Source of the DNA: a virus
Length of the DNA stretch: 31,759 nt
Virus record (IMG/VR): IMGVR_UViG_3300025892_004198
Location: 1 to 31,759 of that record
Strand: one strand, 5' to 3'
Of the stretch, positions 8,304 through 15,956 are shown in pieces (the first letter of the stretch is position 1; each line of letters starts with the position of its first letter). The translations under genes were made by a program, and so were the position numbers. The notes under the pieces are model-generated. The model did no database searches, was not told where the DNA came from, and saw only the letters and a program-made list of their open reading frames with translations.

Positions 8304-9680
8304 ATGATACTAGGACTGTGCGCTCTGGTTGTCGGAAATATTCTCATTTGGCGTTCGGGCGACGAAACAACACAATTTTTTTCAGGGTGGGTTTTGGGCG
8401 CACTGGCTCTACTCGTTGCCCCCTCGGTGCCAAGACTTCCTAGACTTGCTTTAGCTGCAGTGGGGTGTATTTTTATAATCACAAACGAGCAAACATTAAC
8501 AACCAGTACAGCAAAATTAAAATGTGTTCACGGTGAACAGCGTATTATAGGTGGTGTCAATAAATGTATTTGTGTGCCACCATATGGGGGGGACTTGTGT
8601 GACACATGTCCACCCGGTGCAATCAACGAGGGCAACGGAACCCACCACACTTGCTACACCTGCAAACACCAATATGCGTTCCCACATTGTATTAATCTAT
8701 TACCTGGCTATGTTACTGAAACCCAGTGCACAAGTCGTTGGGTACCTTCTTGTCGTAGTAGCTTTGATTTATCTGCAAACCCTAAAACTTATGATTCTGT
8801 ATTTGGTATTCGCAACTCACTGTATGATTTATCCGAAAGCGATTGCATTGCTATAGGTGAGGATGCCAGCACAGACCCGGGCACCGTGTACTGCGACAAG
8901 TGTAAAGAGGGGTACGCCGGTCCAGATTGTTGCCCAGACGGTACGTATGGTCAGAATTGTGCGGAAACTGTGCCAGTATGCAATGCGGATTTGGATTACG
9001 ATGCAACGTTGAAAGGAAATGTATTCCCTTCTGGTTACGGGCTCACGGATCCAGAGATATGTTACAACACTTCTTGTACCTGTGGAGGGGAATTCATTGG
9101 GGATTCGATGTGTGTATCTAATTTCTGTGTGGATGGGAAGTGTTCAGATTTGTCCAGAGTACCCCTGTATAACGATAGGTGTAAGTGTGATATTGGTGTG
9201 GGTCCAGATTGTGCGACCCCGACGTGCTACGGTGGGACTAGAATGTGGGCTGGTAAGGGGATTTGCAGGTGCAATGCCAAACATACTGAATCTTTTAATG
9301 GAATGACCTTTGACGCGTGTGAAAAACAGACAGACGGGGGGTGCTACCCGGGTTTGTTTGGGGACAGCTGCCAAGAGTGCCAGTGTGTGGTGGACGTGAA
9401 AGAACCATCTAGCACCCGCCAGTGTCCTAAGACACATTACGGGGTGTTTGAAAGAGATTTCCGAACAAAAGAATACATTGAAGACGATGATAAAAAGTGC
9501 ATGGATTCTGGTATATGTACAAACGAACCCGACGATTGTGGTGTGGTTGAAGACGGTGCAGCCAGGTGTCTATTATTTACAAATCCAGATACGTACACTG
9601 CCATCCTGTTCGGTGGCGACAACTGCACGGACACAAAGGATTCGAAGTGCAGGGTCTGGGACCCTTGTCAGCCTAGATAA
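8304..9680 (+). CDS. Cysteine-rich membrane protein with EGF/laminin-like repeats
   Basis: 458 residues. Three hydrophobic segments fill the first 62 residues (about 1-17, 27-41, 47-62), followed by a long region with very many cysteines spaced as in EGF-like and laminin-EGF modules, for example CVCxPPYGGDLCDTC-like, GYAGPDCCPDGTYGQNC and CYPGLFGDSCQEC. Such modules occur in extracellular or lumenal proteins with disulfides, so this may be an envelope or surface protein exposed on the virion or infected cell. It would need disulfide formation, and a viral disulfide isomerase lies at 12618. The TATA-like box and lack of ACGGTGTA point to late expression. The 3' end overlaps the convergent RING gene by 8 nt. 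Function unknown; similarity to eukaryotic EGF proteins may reflect host origin. Confidence 0.85.
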   Translation: MILGLCALVVGNILIWRSGDETTQFFSGWVLGALALLVAPSVPRLPRLALAAVGCIFIITNEQTLTTSTAKLKCVHGEQRIIGGVNKCICVPPYGGDLCDTCPPGAINEGNGTHHTCYTCKHQYAFPHCINLLPGYVTETQCTSRWVPSCRSSFDLSANPKTYDSVFGIRNSLYDLSESDCIAIGEDASTDPGTVYCDKCKEGYAGPDCCPDGTYGQNCAETVPVCNADLDYDATLKGNVFPSGYGLTDPEICYNTSCTCGGEFIGDSMCVSNFCVDGKCSDLSRVPLYNDRCKCDIGVGPDCATPTCYGGTRMWAGKGICRCNAKHTESFNGMTFDACEKQTDGGCYPGLFGDSCQECQCVVDVKEPSSTRQCPKTHYGVFERDFRTKEYIEDDDKKCMDSGICTNEPDDCGVVEDGAARCLLFTNPDTYTAILFGGDNCTDTKDSKCRVWDPCQPR

Positions 9681-10182
9681 ATTCTAAGATCCAGCCAGCA
9701 CTGCACTTGTCTAAAAATTCGTGATGTCTTAAGAGTTTCGACAATTTCCGTTCCACTTCCCAGTCTGCAGGGAATTGCAGTGCGTCGACCCAGTTATAGG
9801 CATCTTCTGGACTCGCGTTTCTTACCAGGGTTACCAAGGCTTCGTGCAAGTTTCGATTTAGAGTCACCCTATTAACAATTAACTGTGCCGCTGGTAAAAT
9901 AGAATCTTCTATAGTAACAGGTATCCCAGGAGTTTTACATAACGATTCCATTAATTCTTCTTTCCACCCTTCTAAAGACTGAGTGCACATTTCTTTTAAA
10001 TCGTAATTCACCGTATGTCTTAGAATTGTTGCTCTACACGTTGGACATGATGTACTATTACGCCGTACTATATATTCATCTGCACAACCCTTGCATAACC
10101 CGTGCGAACATGGCTGGAGTACATAAGGTATACGCTGACCACTGTACCTATTGTGACATATGGGGCAACGGGGGGTTGTCAT
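9673..10182 (-). CDS. RING-finger protein, probable E3 ubiquitin ligase
   Basis: 169 residues from ATG 10182. The frame is open further upstream to a TTG, but that extension would cover the promoter of the divergent protease. The N-terminal C3HC4 RING is complete: C6, C9, C25, H27, C30, C33, C46, C49. The remaining 115 residues are helical with no recognised domain and probably give substrate specificity. RING proteins bring E2-ubiquitin to targets; with the OTU/Josephin protein it suggests the virus both adds and removes ubiquitin. No class I motif precedes it. Confidence 0.88.
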   Translation of the reverse strand: MTTPRCPICHNRYSGQRIPYVLQPCSHGLCKGCADEYIVRRNSTSCPTCRATILRHTVNYDLKEMCTQSLEGWKEELMESLCKTPGIPVTIEDSILPAAQLIVNRVTLNRNLHEALVTLVRNASPEDAYNWVDALQFPADWEVERKLSKLLRHHEFLDKCSAGWILEFI

Positions 10183-10220
10183 TGGGTAAAGAGGCTCGAT
10201 ACTTATACACGCATTCAGTA

Positions 10221-10228
10221 ACGGTGTA
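10221..10228 (+). promoter_or_regulatory. Class I motif ACGGTGTA that fixes the HtrA start
   Basis: AACGGTGTATAAA context, 26 nt before ATG 10254. It lies inside a longer open frame, showing that upstream starts are not used. Confidence 0.75.
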
Positions 10229-10253
10229 TAAAGGGGCACAATGTTTTTCAAAG

Positions 10254-11672
10254 ATGGAAAAACTTCGCCATTGCATCCTGCAGGTCAATGTCATCTGCTC
10301 CGAGCCGGACGAACAGGATCCCCGGAAAACTATCGACGTAAACGAGTATACTGGCACTTGCTTTCGTATTAAACCAACCTTTCTGTCCCAGTTACCTTTT
10401 TTTACACCTGAAAAGATTTTCTTCGTGACCAACTTCCACGTAGTTGACGATGCAGACGAACGCCTTGCATACCTGCGGACAGCCTCTATGGGCAAATCCA
10501 TGTTCACATCGTATGTTGAAGCCGTGGTTCCTAAATTGGATGTTGCTATTTTATCCGTCACCCCAAACTCGCAGCATGACAAATGGTTCCTGTCCGAAAC
10601 CCCAGACGAGTATTTGGAAAACATTGGTACCGCAGAGTTGTGCAACAAACGCATTTCTAGTAAAACGAGGAAGGTCTCTACCATTGGCTTCCCGCAGGGG
10701 TTGGAAAACCAAGTGTCTTCCGGCTGGCTGGCTGGGAGGGGCTCTGACGAGGAGGAGATGCTCCAGCTCAATCTCTCGCTCAATTCTGGCAACTCTGGTG
10801 GACCCTTGTTCGACGAAAAGGGACGTGTTATTGGAATATGTACAAGTACATTAGGGTGTGCAGAAGCCATTTCTTTTGCAGTCCCTGCGTATTCGGTCAT
10901 TAACTACTTCAAAAAGTTCTTTACAGCCCCGTATGGGTATTTCCCGGTCTGGGGGGTCTCTCTACTGCCAATGTCACACGCGTTCGAAAAGGTACACAAA
11001 ATCCAAGGTGCAGGGGCAGTGGTCAACGAGATCGACCCTCGTTCCTGCCTACAAAAACACCTAAAGCCAGGGGATGTGGTCCATTCCGTGGGGGGGTACG
11101 ACTTGGATATGTTTGGGCTTATGAAAGATGACACACGCGGGAGTAAAATTACTATTCACAACACAGAGTTCATCATGTCACTTGAACCAGAGGTGGATAT
11201 CGTATTTTCCAGGAAAGGGAACAAGAAAACGATCAAGATTAGACCCGCGCCCATCCTGCACAAAGTAACAGATAATTATAAAGAATGGTGTCCTAGAAAA
11301 GTTGTGGAGTTTGGTCCGTTCATTTTCCAAAATTTATCCACAAACCTGATGCAATCTGAAGACATGCCTGTATGTAAGAATATCAAATTGATCGGCTTGG
11401 TGGATCAGACAAAAGGCATGCGAGAGATTGTAATTATTAGCAAGATTGATCCCAATAGCTATGTGGCTTCCTTCGAAACCCCCGAAGAATTTGACGAACT
11501 TCTTCGTATTAACCGGACCACAATTAAGTGTATGGAAGACGTGACAAAGGCATGCGACGCTGTTCGTCAGATGGGCAAGGCTGGTGAAAAATACTTCAGC
11601 ATGCAGACCTCCTCTGGGGTAATGTGGTTTACAATAGATAAAGTGTTAACTAAAAAAAGGAAAAGAGACTAG
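10254..11672 (+). CDS. HtrA/Deg-like trypsin-family serine protease with PDZ domain
   Basis: 472 residues. The catalytic triad is visible: H62 in VTNFHVVDD, D96 in KLDVAIL, S181 in SGNSGGPL. A PDZ-like domain follows at about 230-325 (AGAVVNEIDPRSCLQKHLKPGDVV); about 330-472 may hold a second degenerate PDZ. HtrA proteases use PDZ domains to read hydrophobic C-termini of substrates. No signal peptide or membrane helix is seen, so it probably acts in cytoplasm, nucleus or virus factory. The frame continues upstream of 10254, but the class I motif ends 26 nt before this ATG and the upstream part is antisense to the RING gene. Stop codons of this gene and its convergent neighbour share CTAG. Possible substrates are the four LRF-ending proteins described in findings, an untested idea. 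Confidence 0.88.
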   Translation: MEKLRHCILQVNVICSEPDEQDPRKTIDVNEYTGTCFRIKPTFLSQLPFFTPEKIFFVTNFHVVDDADERLAYLRTASMGKSMFTSYVEAVVPKLDVAILSVTPNSQHDKWFLSETPDEYLENIGTAELCNKRISSKTRKVSTIGFPQGLENQVSSGWLAGRGSDEEEMLQLNLSLNSGNSGGPLFDEKGRVIGICTSTLGCAEAISFAVPAYSVINYFKKFFTAPYGYFPVWGVSLLPMSHAFEKVHKIQGAGAVVNEIDPRSCLQKHLKPGDVVHSVGGYDLDMFGLMKDDTRGSKITIHNTEFIMSLEPEVDIVFSRKGNKKTIKIRPAPILHKVTDNYKEWCPRKVVEFGPFIFQNLSTNLMQSEDMPVCKNIKLIGLVDQTKGMREIVIISKIDPNSYVASFETPEEFDELLRINRTTIKCMEDVTKACDAVRQMGKAGEKYFSMQTSSGVMWFTIDKVLTKKRKRD

Positions 11673-12028
11673 AGTTTTTGATATACTCTTTTGTATGAAT
11701 AATCAGTATGCACAGGTTTCCACTGGAGCAGGAAGTCTCGAAATAACCATGCTATATCGTGTAAGTCCTCTTCCGCAGTGTCCCACTTCTCTGCTATTTT
11801 GTTAGAATGGCACGTGATTTCAAGGTACCCGTTCTTTACAATGGCTTTAGCTTCCCTGAAATAGCCCCTGTAGATGTAAAGAGATTTAAGATCGGCGTGC
11901 TTTTTGTCCATAGCCTGCGTTACAACATGGTGTTTGAATGAAGTAAAAGGTGATTTCAAGTTGTCCTCGATAAGAATATACGCATCGTTGTTTTTTTGTC
12001 TCCCATAGAGACTGTAAGATCCACCCAT
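11669..12028 (-). CDS. Hypothetical protein with N-myristoylation-like start
   Basis: 119 residues from ATG 12028. The N-terminus MGGSYS fits the MGxxxS rule for N-myristoylation, suggesting membrane attachment. The rest is soluble, with no domain I recognise. A TA-repeat TATA-like box (12045-12058) is 17 nt upstream, shared with the divergent small gene at 12077. It shares four bases of stop codon with the protease gene. Confidence 0.7.
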   Translation of the reverse strand: MGGSYSLYGRQKNNDAYILIEDNLKSPFTSFKHHVVTQAMDKKHADLKSLYIYRGYFREAKAIVKNGYLEITCHSNKIAEKWDTAEEDLHDIAWLFRDFLLQWKPVHTDYSYKRVYQKL

Positions 12029-12044
12029 TATTCAGAAATGATAA

Positions 12045-12058
12045 TATATATATATATA
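12045..12058. repeat. TA dinucleotide run serving as shared TATA-like region
   Basis: Seven TA units in the 48-nt gap between divergent starts at 12028 and 12077. It probably works as a bidirectional TATA-like element; being a microsatellite, its length may vary between isolates. Confidence 0.55.
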
Positions 12059-12076
12059 ACGCTCGCTGTAAAAAAA

Positions 12077-12196
12077 ATGATGCCCTGTCCGAAAGATCTA
12101 GAAACAATTGACCCATATATGCTAGCAGCCGTTACGTCTTTGGCAGTGATGTACCACATACTAGCCACTATGAATACGTTCCCATGCGCGTGTTAG
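12077..12196 (+). CDS. Very small membrane protein, 39 aa
   Basis: ATG 12077 follows a TATA-like region and a run of A. The protein has a short polar N-terminus, one hydrophobic helix at about 14-31 (YMLAAVTSLAVMYHILAT) and ends CAC. No family can be assigned at this size. It overlaps the end of the convergent IQ-motif gene by 36 nt. Support comes from composition, promoter context and the fact that it fills an otherwise empty gap. Confidence 0.5.
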   Translation: MMPCPKDLETIDPYMLAAVTSLAVMYHILATMNTFPCAC

Positions 12197-12535
12197 TGTC
12201 TTTTGTAACGCTATGGCTCGATTAGAGTGGCGTGGGCTGTCTATGCCAGCCAGACGGGCGTACATATTCATTTGCTGATGTATTTTACTTAATACTAACC
12301 ACCTGCGCACTGTGGCTTGGATCAGAATAATAGCTTTTTTTTCACACGGTCGCATCTCACTTACACCATGTAGACGAAGCCACCTTTCAACATTAGCGTG
12401 ACAGTTCAGAATGTTTACTGGAGAGAAACCATAAGAACACGCAAGAGCGTGAGCTTCTGCCCATAAATGGTCTTCGTTCGTCAAAAGAGCACGGGTAACT
12501 ACTCTCTCGTACTCTGCTAAGCGTACAGGGTCCAT
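12161..12535 (-). CDS. Hypothetical protein with an IQ-like motif
   Basis: 124 residues from ATG 12535, in GTAAATGG (class II start context). Residues about 65-82 contain IQATVRRWLVLSKI, close to the IQ consensus (IQxxxRGxxxR) that binds calmodulin or EF-hand light chains, though the central Gly is replaced. The rest is helical with several Trp and His. If the motif works, the protein would link to host calcium signalling; this is inference from a short motif. Confidence 0.7.
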   Translation of the reverse strand: MDPVRLAEYERVVTRALLTNEDHLWAEAHALACSYGFSPVNILNCHANVERWLRLHGVSEMRPCEKKAIILIQATVRRWLVLSKIHQQMNMYARLAGIDSPRHSNRAIALQKTLTRAWERIHSG

Positions 12536-12538
12536 TTA
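12533..12538 (-). promoter_or_regulatory. Class II start element TAAATG
   Basis: TAAATG at the start of the IQ-motif gene. An AT-rich stretch at 12554-12561 lies at the expected TATA distance but matches poorly. Confidence 0.4.
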
Positions 12539-12617
12539 CTACACACGCACTTTGCATAAATAGGTAAACTTTTTGATCAAACGAACCAACAGTATATCCT
12601 TTGATATAAACCACAAA

Positions 12618-13259
12618 ATGAAATCTGTTCTCTTCGCTACTCTTATCGCAAGCGCCAGCTCCATTGAATTGACCAGCGATACGTGGGAAGAAAAAACTGC
12701 AGGTAAAGCTGTGTTTGTTAAGTTCTTTGCCCCCTGGTGTGGTCACTGTAAGAGGATGAAACCTGCCTGGGATTCTCTCATGGGTGAATTCGAGGGGCAC
12801 GATAATATTTTGGTAGCTGATGTTGACTGCATCGAGGCTGGAAAATCACTATGTGAGAAGATGGGAGTCAAGGGCTTCCCGTCAATCAAGTTCGGTGACC
12901 CCAACAATCTTGAAGATTATAGTGGTAGTAGAGACGAAGCTGGGTTAAAGACATTCACAAAAACACTGACACCGGGCTGTGTTGTTGATACCCTTGATAA
13001 CTGTTCAGACGAAGATAAGAAAATAATCGAAGGGTTGAAAGATAAACCACTTGCTGACTTGAAAACCATTGTACTGGCAGAAACAAAGGAACGGGAACAG
13101 GCACATGTGGATTTTAAGGACGAAGTGGACAAGCTGCAGGCACAGTTTGAGAAACTCTCTGCAGATAGAGATTCTACTTTGGATGATGTCAAGGGACGCT
13201 ATAACATTGGGTTCGTAAAACAACTAGTTAAACTTAGTGAGAGTAAATCAGATCTTTAA
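12618..13259 (+). CDS. Protein disulfide isomerase-like thioredoxin, ER-directed
   Basis: 213 residues. ATG 12618 is chosen because it begins a clear signal peptide (MKSVLFATLIASASS) directly before the thioredoxin fold; the open frame upstream has only a TTG. The active site is WCGHC with C41 and C44, the classical PDI type. Residues about 20-125 form one thioredoxin domain; about 140-200 are charged, helical and coiled-coil-like, unlike the second domain of two-domain PDIs. The C-terminus is KSDL, close to the KDEL retrieval signal, so ER residence is plausible. Likely role: forming disulfides in viral membrane or secreted proteins such as the EGF-like protein. The stop overlaps the convergent thymidylate synthase stop (TTAA). 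No class I motif. Confidence 0.9.
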   Translation: MKSVLFATLIASASSIELTSDTWEEKTAGKAVFVKFFAPWCGHCKRMKPAWDSLMGEFEGHDNILVADVDCIEAGKSLCEKMGVKGFPSIKFGDPNNLEDYSGSRDEAGLKTFTKTLTPGCVVDTLDNCSDEDKKIIEGLKDKPLADLKTIVLAETKEREQAHVDFKDEVDKLQAQFEKLSADRDSTLDDVKGRYNIGFVKQLVKLSESKSDL

Positions 13260-14080
13260 GCTACCATTTCGGCTTTAATAGCCGGCTCTGGTGCATAATT
13301 TAATAACTCGATACCTTCTAACTGTACGTTTCTTAACCCATCCTTTTCCCTCGCGATACTCAATGCAGGCAGTCGTTTAGGCAATCTCCCGAGCTGTTCT
13401 CTCACAGCGTCTACATGATTCACGTATATGTGCGCATCACCTAAGATGATCCGCATCACACCTACTTCTAGATCACATTCGTGTGCGATAAGATGAGTAA
13501 GAAGTGCCGTACTTGCAATATTAAAGGGCACTCCCAGGAAGAGATCCGCGCTTCTTTGATACATCTGAACATGCAGAACACCATCCTGTACGTAGAATTG
13601 GTACAGAACATGGCATGGGGGTAATGATGCTGGAGTTCCAGGAGACCATGCGCACAGAACATGCCTCCTTGAGGTCGGACAATCTTTAAGTCCGTTAATG
13701 ATAGCCTGGATCTGGTCTACACCCTGGTTTGAGTAATCTGTGTTGCAGTCCTTGTACTCTGCCCCGAAATGTCTCCACAAAAAACCATAAATACCACCAG
13801 CGTCTACTCCATCCGTGTCGTAGGCTTCCGCGTTCTTGTCCCAGATGTGTACCCCCTTATCTTTTAACTCTTCTACATTAGTGGAACCACGCAAGAACCA
13901 TGCAAGCTCCTCCACAACACCTCGAAAGAAAATCTTCTTTGTAGTGAGTGCAGGGAATCCTTCGCGAAGGTCGTGCTCTAGAAACGCTCCGAATGTGGAG
14001 TGACAGTGCGCATTGCGGGTTTCACGGACAGGTGCTGAGAGACAGCGCTCAAGGAGGTGCAAATACTGCTGTTCGAGCAT
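13256..14080 (-). CDS. thyA: Thymidylate synthase
   Basis: 274 residues, the normal length for the single-domain enzyme. It methylates dUMP to dTMP using methylene-tetrahydrofolate. Signature regions are present: FPALTTKK, GVHIWD, SRRHVLCAWSP, the catalytic cysteine C156 in LPPCH, the RSADLFLGVPFNIAS segment and DAHIYVNH. No dihydrofolate reductase is fused. A class I motif 27 nt upstream groups it with the reductase and polymerase. Convergent with the disulfide isomerase, sharing TTAA. Equivalent to cellular thyA/TYMS. Confidence 0.96.
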   Translation of the reverse strand: MLEQQYLHLLERCLSAPVRETRNAHCHSTFGAFLEHDLREGFPALTTKKIFFRGVVEELAWFLRGSTNVEELKDKGVHIWDKNAEAYDTDGVDAGGIYGFLWRHFGAEYKDCNTDYSNQGVDQIQAIINGLKDCPTSRRHVLCAWSPGTPASLPPCHVLYQFYVQDGVLHVQMYQRSADLFLGVPFNIASTALLTHLIAHECDLEVGVMRIILGDAHIYVNHVDAVREQLGRLPKRLPALSIAREKDGLRNVQLEGIELLNYAPEPAIKAEMVA

Positions 14081-14106
14081 GATCTAAAAGTCTACGTTAC
14101 AGGATA

Positions 14107-14114
14107 TACACCGT
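14107..14114 (-). promoter_or_regulatory. Class I motif ACGGTGTA of thymidylate synthase
   Basis: AACGGTGTATA on the minus strand, 27 nt before ATG 14080. Its first base coincides with the last base of the upstream gene's stop codon. Confidence 0.75.
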
Positions 14115-14482
14115 TACAAAACAAAGTTTTTTGCATCCTGTGCATTTGTCCCTACATAGCATGGGCACGAAGGTCCGGTGTATTTCATAATGAACCTTAT
14201 GGTTTTTTCGTACTTGGGAGTTATCAAGACACTTGCTTTGTTTACAAACCCGCTCAACTTAGGCTGCATTTGAGAAGCAAATGACACCATTTTCCAAATC
14301 TGGTAAAAAGAAGGAGGTTCCATATTTCTTAAATCCCATGCTATGTTAAAGCTATCTTGTTCAATAGCAGCGTCTAGAATAATTTCCATTAGTCCAAATG
14401 AATTGTCCTCTAACGCAAAAGCTTCTATACACAGCACTCCGTCCCCCCACATCGCGTTAAAAGATGTCCCCGCATAGTCCAT
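14114..14482 (-). CDS. Hypothetical protein, possible STAS-like fold
   Basis: 122 residues from ATG 14482 in TTTAAATGG. The pattern FNIAWDLRNMEPPSFYQIWKM followed by a helix and a VLITPKYEKT strand recalls STAS or CRAL-TRIO-like alpha/beta domains reported in other giant viruses. That resemblance is from memory of pattern, not alignment. No membrane helix. The gene has TAAATG plus TATAAA 20 nt upstream (class II) and ends inside the thymidylate synthase promoter. Confidence 0.7.
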   Translation of the reverse strand: MDYAGTSFNAMWGDGVLCIEAFALEDNSFGLMEIILDAAIEQDSFNIAWDLRNMEPPSFYQIWKMVSFASQMQPKLSGFVNKASVLITPKYEKTIRFIMKYTGPSCPCYVGTNAQDAKNFVL

Positions 14483-14507
14483 TTAAACGGTGTATAAGCT
14501 TTTTATA
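14480..14507 (-). promoter_or_regulatory. Class II promoter interleaved with a class I motif
   Basis: Minus-strand TATAAA (14502-14507) and TAAATG (14480-14485). The class I octamer of the plus-strand gene (14487-14494) sits between them. Confidence 0.55.
14487..14494 (+). promoter_or_regulatory. Class I motif ACGGTGTA before the gene at 14521
   Basis: AACGGTGTATAA context, 27 nt before ATG 14521. Confidence 0.7.
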
Positions 14508-14520
14508 CTATCGCTGTAAA

Positions 14521-14751
14521 ATGAGTACAAGTTCCAAATGTGCATATGTAAAATTTATGCTTGAAAAGTGCAAACGTGAGCGTGGTCACTGCCATATAGA
14601 GCACCGTCTGCTGGAAGATTGTAACAACGGTAATTTGTATTTTTCCGGATGTAGTCCACAGTATAAGTTATCTCACAGGTGGATAAATGATACACGTCAG
14701 GAAAGGAAATGCGCAGTGGGAGCCGTTGGGAAAAACACTGGAGATCATTGA
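14521..14751 (+). CDS. Cys/His-rich small protein, possible 5' part of a split gene
   Basis: 76 residues from ATG 14521, which follows the class I motif by 27 nt. The first 60 residues contain six cysteines and three histidines (CAYVKFMLEKC, GHCHIEH, DCNNGN, SGCSP), perhaps metal-binding. The last 15 residues look random and overlap the next ORF in the +1 frame. Joining the two frames around 14690-14710 would give one protein of about 135 residues. No family identified. Confidence 0.55.
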   Translation: MSTSSKCAYVKFMLEKCKRERGHCHIEHRLLEDCNNGNLYFSGCSPQYKLSHRWINDTRQERKCAVGAVGKNTGDH

Positions 14752-14935
14752 AGTGGACCCAATGTTGGTAAATTACAAGCAATACGATACTATTATACTA
14801 AATAACGCACACGAATATCAAAATGTAAAAGTTTTTGCAAAACTATGCAAACATGCAAATGTATGTATATTAATATCAGGTAACAAAGAGTCTCTTGAAG
14901 AACTTAGAGACATATCAGACATATTCGAAGCTTAG
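14687..14935 (+). CDS. Rossmann-like small protein, possible 3' part of a split gene
   Basis: 82 residues. The pattern YDTIILNNAHEYQNVKVF, then a helix, then ANVCILISG resembles alternating strands and helices around the Walker-B part of thymidine kinase-like proteins. There is no P-loop in either piece, so activity is doubtful. No promoter of either class precedes it, which favours translation by a +1 frameshift or a sequencing indel joining it to the ORF at 14521. Shares TTAG stop bases with the convergent channel gene. Confidence 0.5.
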   Translation: MIHVRKGNAQWEPLGKTLEIIEVDPMLVNYKQYDTIILNNAHEYQNVKVFAKLCKHANVCILISGNKESLEELRDISDIFEA

Positions 14936-15924
14936 TGGAACATGATTGGTATCGTCCTAAGTTTCGTCATTGTAATGTCTTTTCTCCTAGTGAAAATACT
15001 ATGAACAGCTGCGTTCGTGTCTGTTTCCGATGCTCCAACGGTTTGAAAAGCGCCACCCGATTTTTTAGACGAGACGAATGCATTTGCTACCTTTTTCCCA
15101 ACTATATTTATCCCCAAAAAGAAATACACGACCAAGAAAGACTGCCACACTATATTTAGTTTAAGAGCCTCTATATCGAATGAAAATGGAATAAGAACCA
15201 CATACAAAAGCAATGCAGAGTTCAGAAAGCTTGTAAATAGCCTAGGTGGTTTGTACCCGCTCAAATTCCCCATATTTCCATATGCACCGTATACCCTCTC
15301 TGCTGTACGAATAAGCATGTTTTTCTTCGCGTCGGATACATCCAGCTCACTAATTAAGTCAAATACGTGTAGGAAAAGTAAATCAGCTGCATCCATTTTC
15401 ATATTTGCCATGTTTTCGCTATGTTCTTGTCCGACTGCTGTGTCTATAAATCTTTGACTAGAACGTACAGTAATGTCGTTTTTCTTATCGGCTATAGGTT
15501 TTTCCCCGTGTTTCGCCAAATACATTTTTTTCATATCTAAACCGCCACGAAATTTCCACTTGACTGCTGTTGGGAAAATAAAGTAAATGTCAAACAGCTG
15601 TCGTATACGAGAATCGTTTTCTGGTTTACGGGCGACAGTTATTGTTTCCCAAGCAAGAGCCATCACATCGCCACAAAAAGCGTTGTAATTGTCCATACAA
15701 TCTTTATTCTTGCCAATAGATGCAGACATCTGGAGAGGTAGAATGAACCCCAGGGTTGCTGTAATAATACCAAAAGGCACGGATACGTCTGGGATGTTTT
15801 GGTCGTATAGTTTACTCTGTACAATGATAAAACACCATGTGGAACATGACACCAGTAGCCCAAGCGAGATAGGATCAGCCAAAGGAGAAAAATCTCGTTT
15901 TAAAAAATTAACCACTCTGTCCAT
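14932..15924 (-). CDS. Bestrophin-like membrane channel
   Basis: 330 residues from ATG 15924. Hydrophobic segments at about 20-36, 47-66, 232-252 and 262-280, with a long helical soluble region between. The stretch after the second helix (LGFILPLQMSASIGKNKDC, with LAWE further on) corresponds to the bestrophin/RFP-TM pattern LLxFRxNxAYxRxxExR, here lacking the usual arginines. Bestrophins are pentameric anion channels. It could act on host or viral membranes. Both class II elements precede it: TAAATGG and TATAAA 21 nt upstream. Confidence 0.65.
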   Translation of the reverse strand: MDRVVNFLKRDFSPLADPISLGLLVSCSTWCFIIVQSKLYDQNIPDVSVPFGIITATLGFILPLQMSASIGKNKDCMDNYNAFCGDVMALAWETITVARKPENDSRIRQLFDIYFIFPTAVKWKFRGGLDMKKMYLAKHGEKPIADKKNDITVRSSQRFIDTAVGQEHSENMANMKMDAADLLFLHVFDLISELDVSDAKKNMLIRTAERVYGAYGNMGNLSGYKPPRLFTSFLNSALLLYVVLIPFSFDIEALKLNIVWQSFLVVYFFLGINIVGKKVANAFVSSKKSGGAFQTVGASETDTNAAVHSIFTRRKDITMTKLRTIPIMFH

Positions 15925-15950
15925 TTAAAATATATACGCCCACATTTATA
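15922..15950 (-). promoter_or_regulatory. Class II promoter of the channel gene
   Basis: TAAATG (15922-15927) with TATAAA on the minus strand at 15945-15950, a 21-nt spacing. Confidence 0.55.
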
Positions 15951-15956
15951 GTTTTT

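Noticed and set aside
10148-10900. Minus-strand ORF of 250 aa
   Set aside because: Antisense to the catalytic region of the HtrA-like protease; composition is a by-product.
14175-14182. CCGGTGTA, one mismatch from the class I octamer
   Set aside because: Inside a coding region with no gene start at the required distance.
14687-14935. Thymidine kinase assignment
   Set aside because: No P-loop and no zinc-binding pattern; only a loose strand-helix resemblance.
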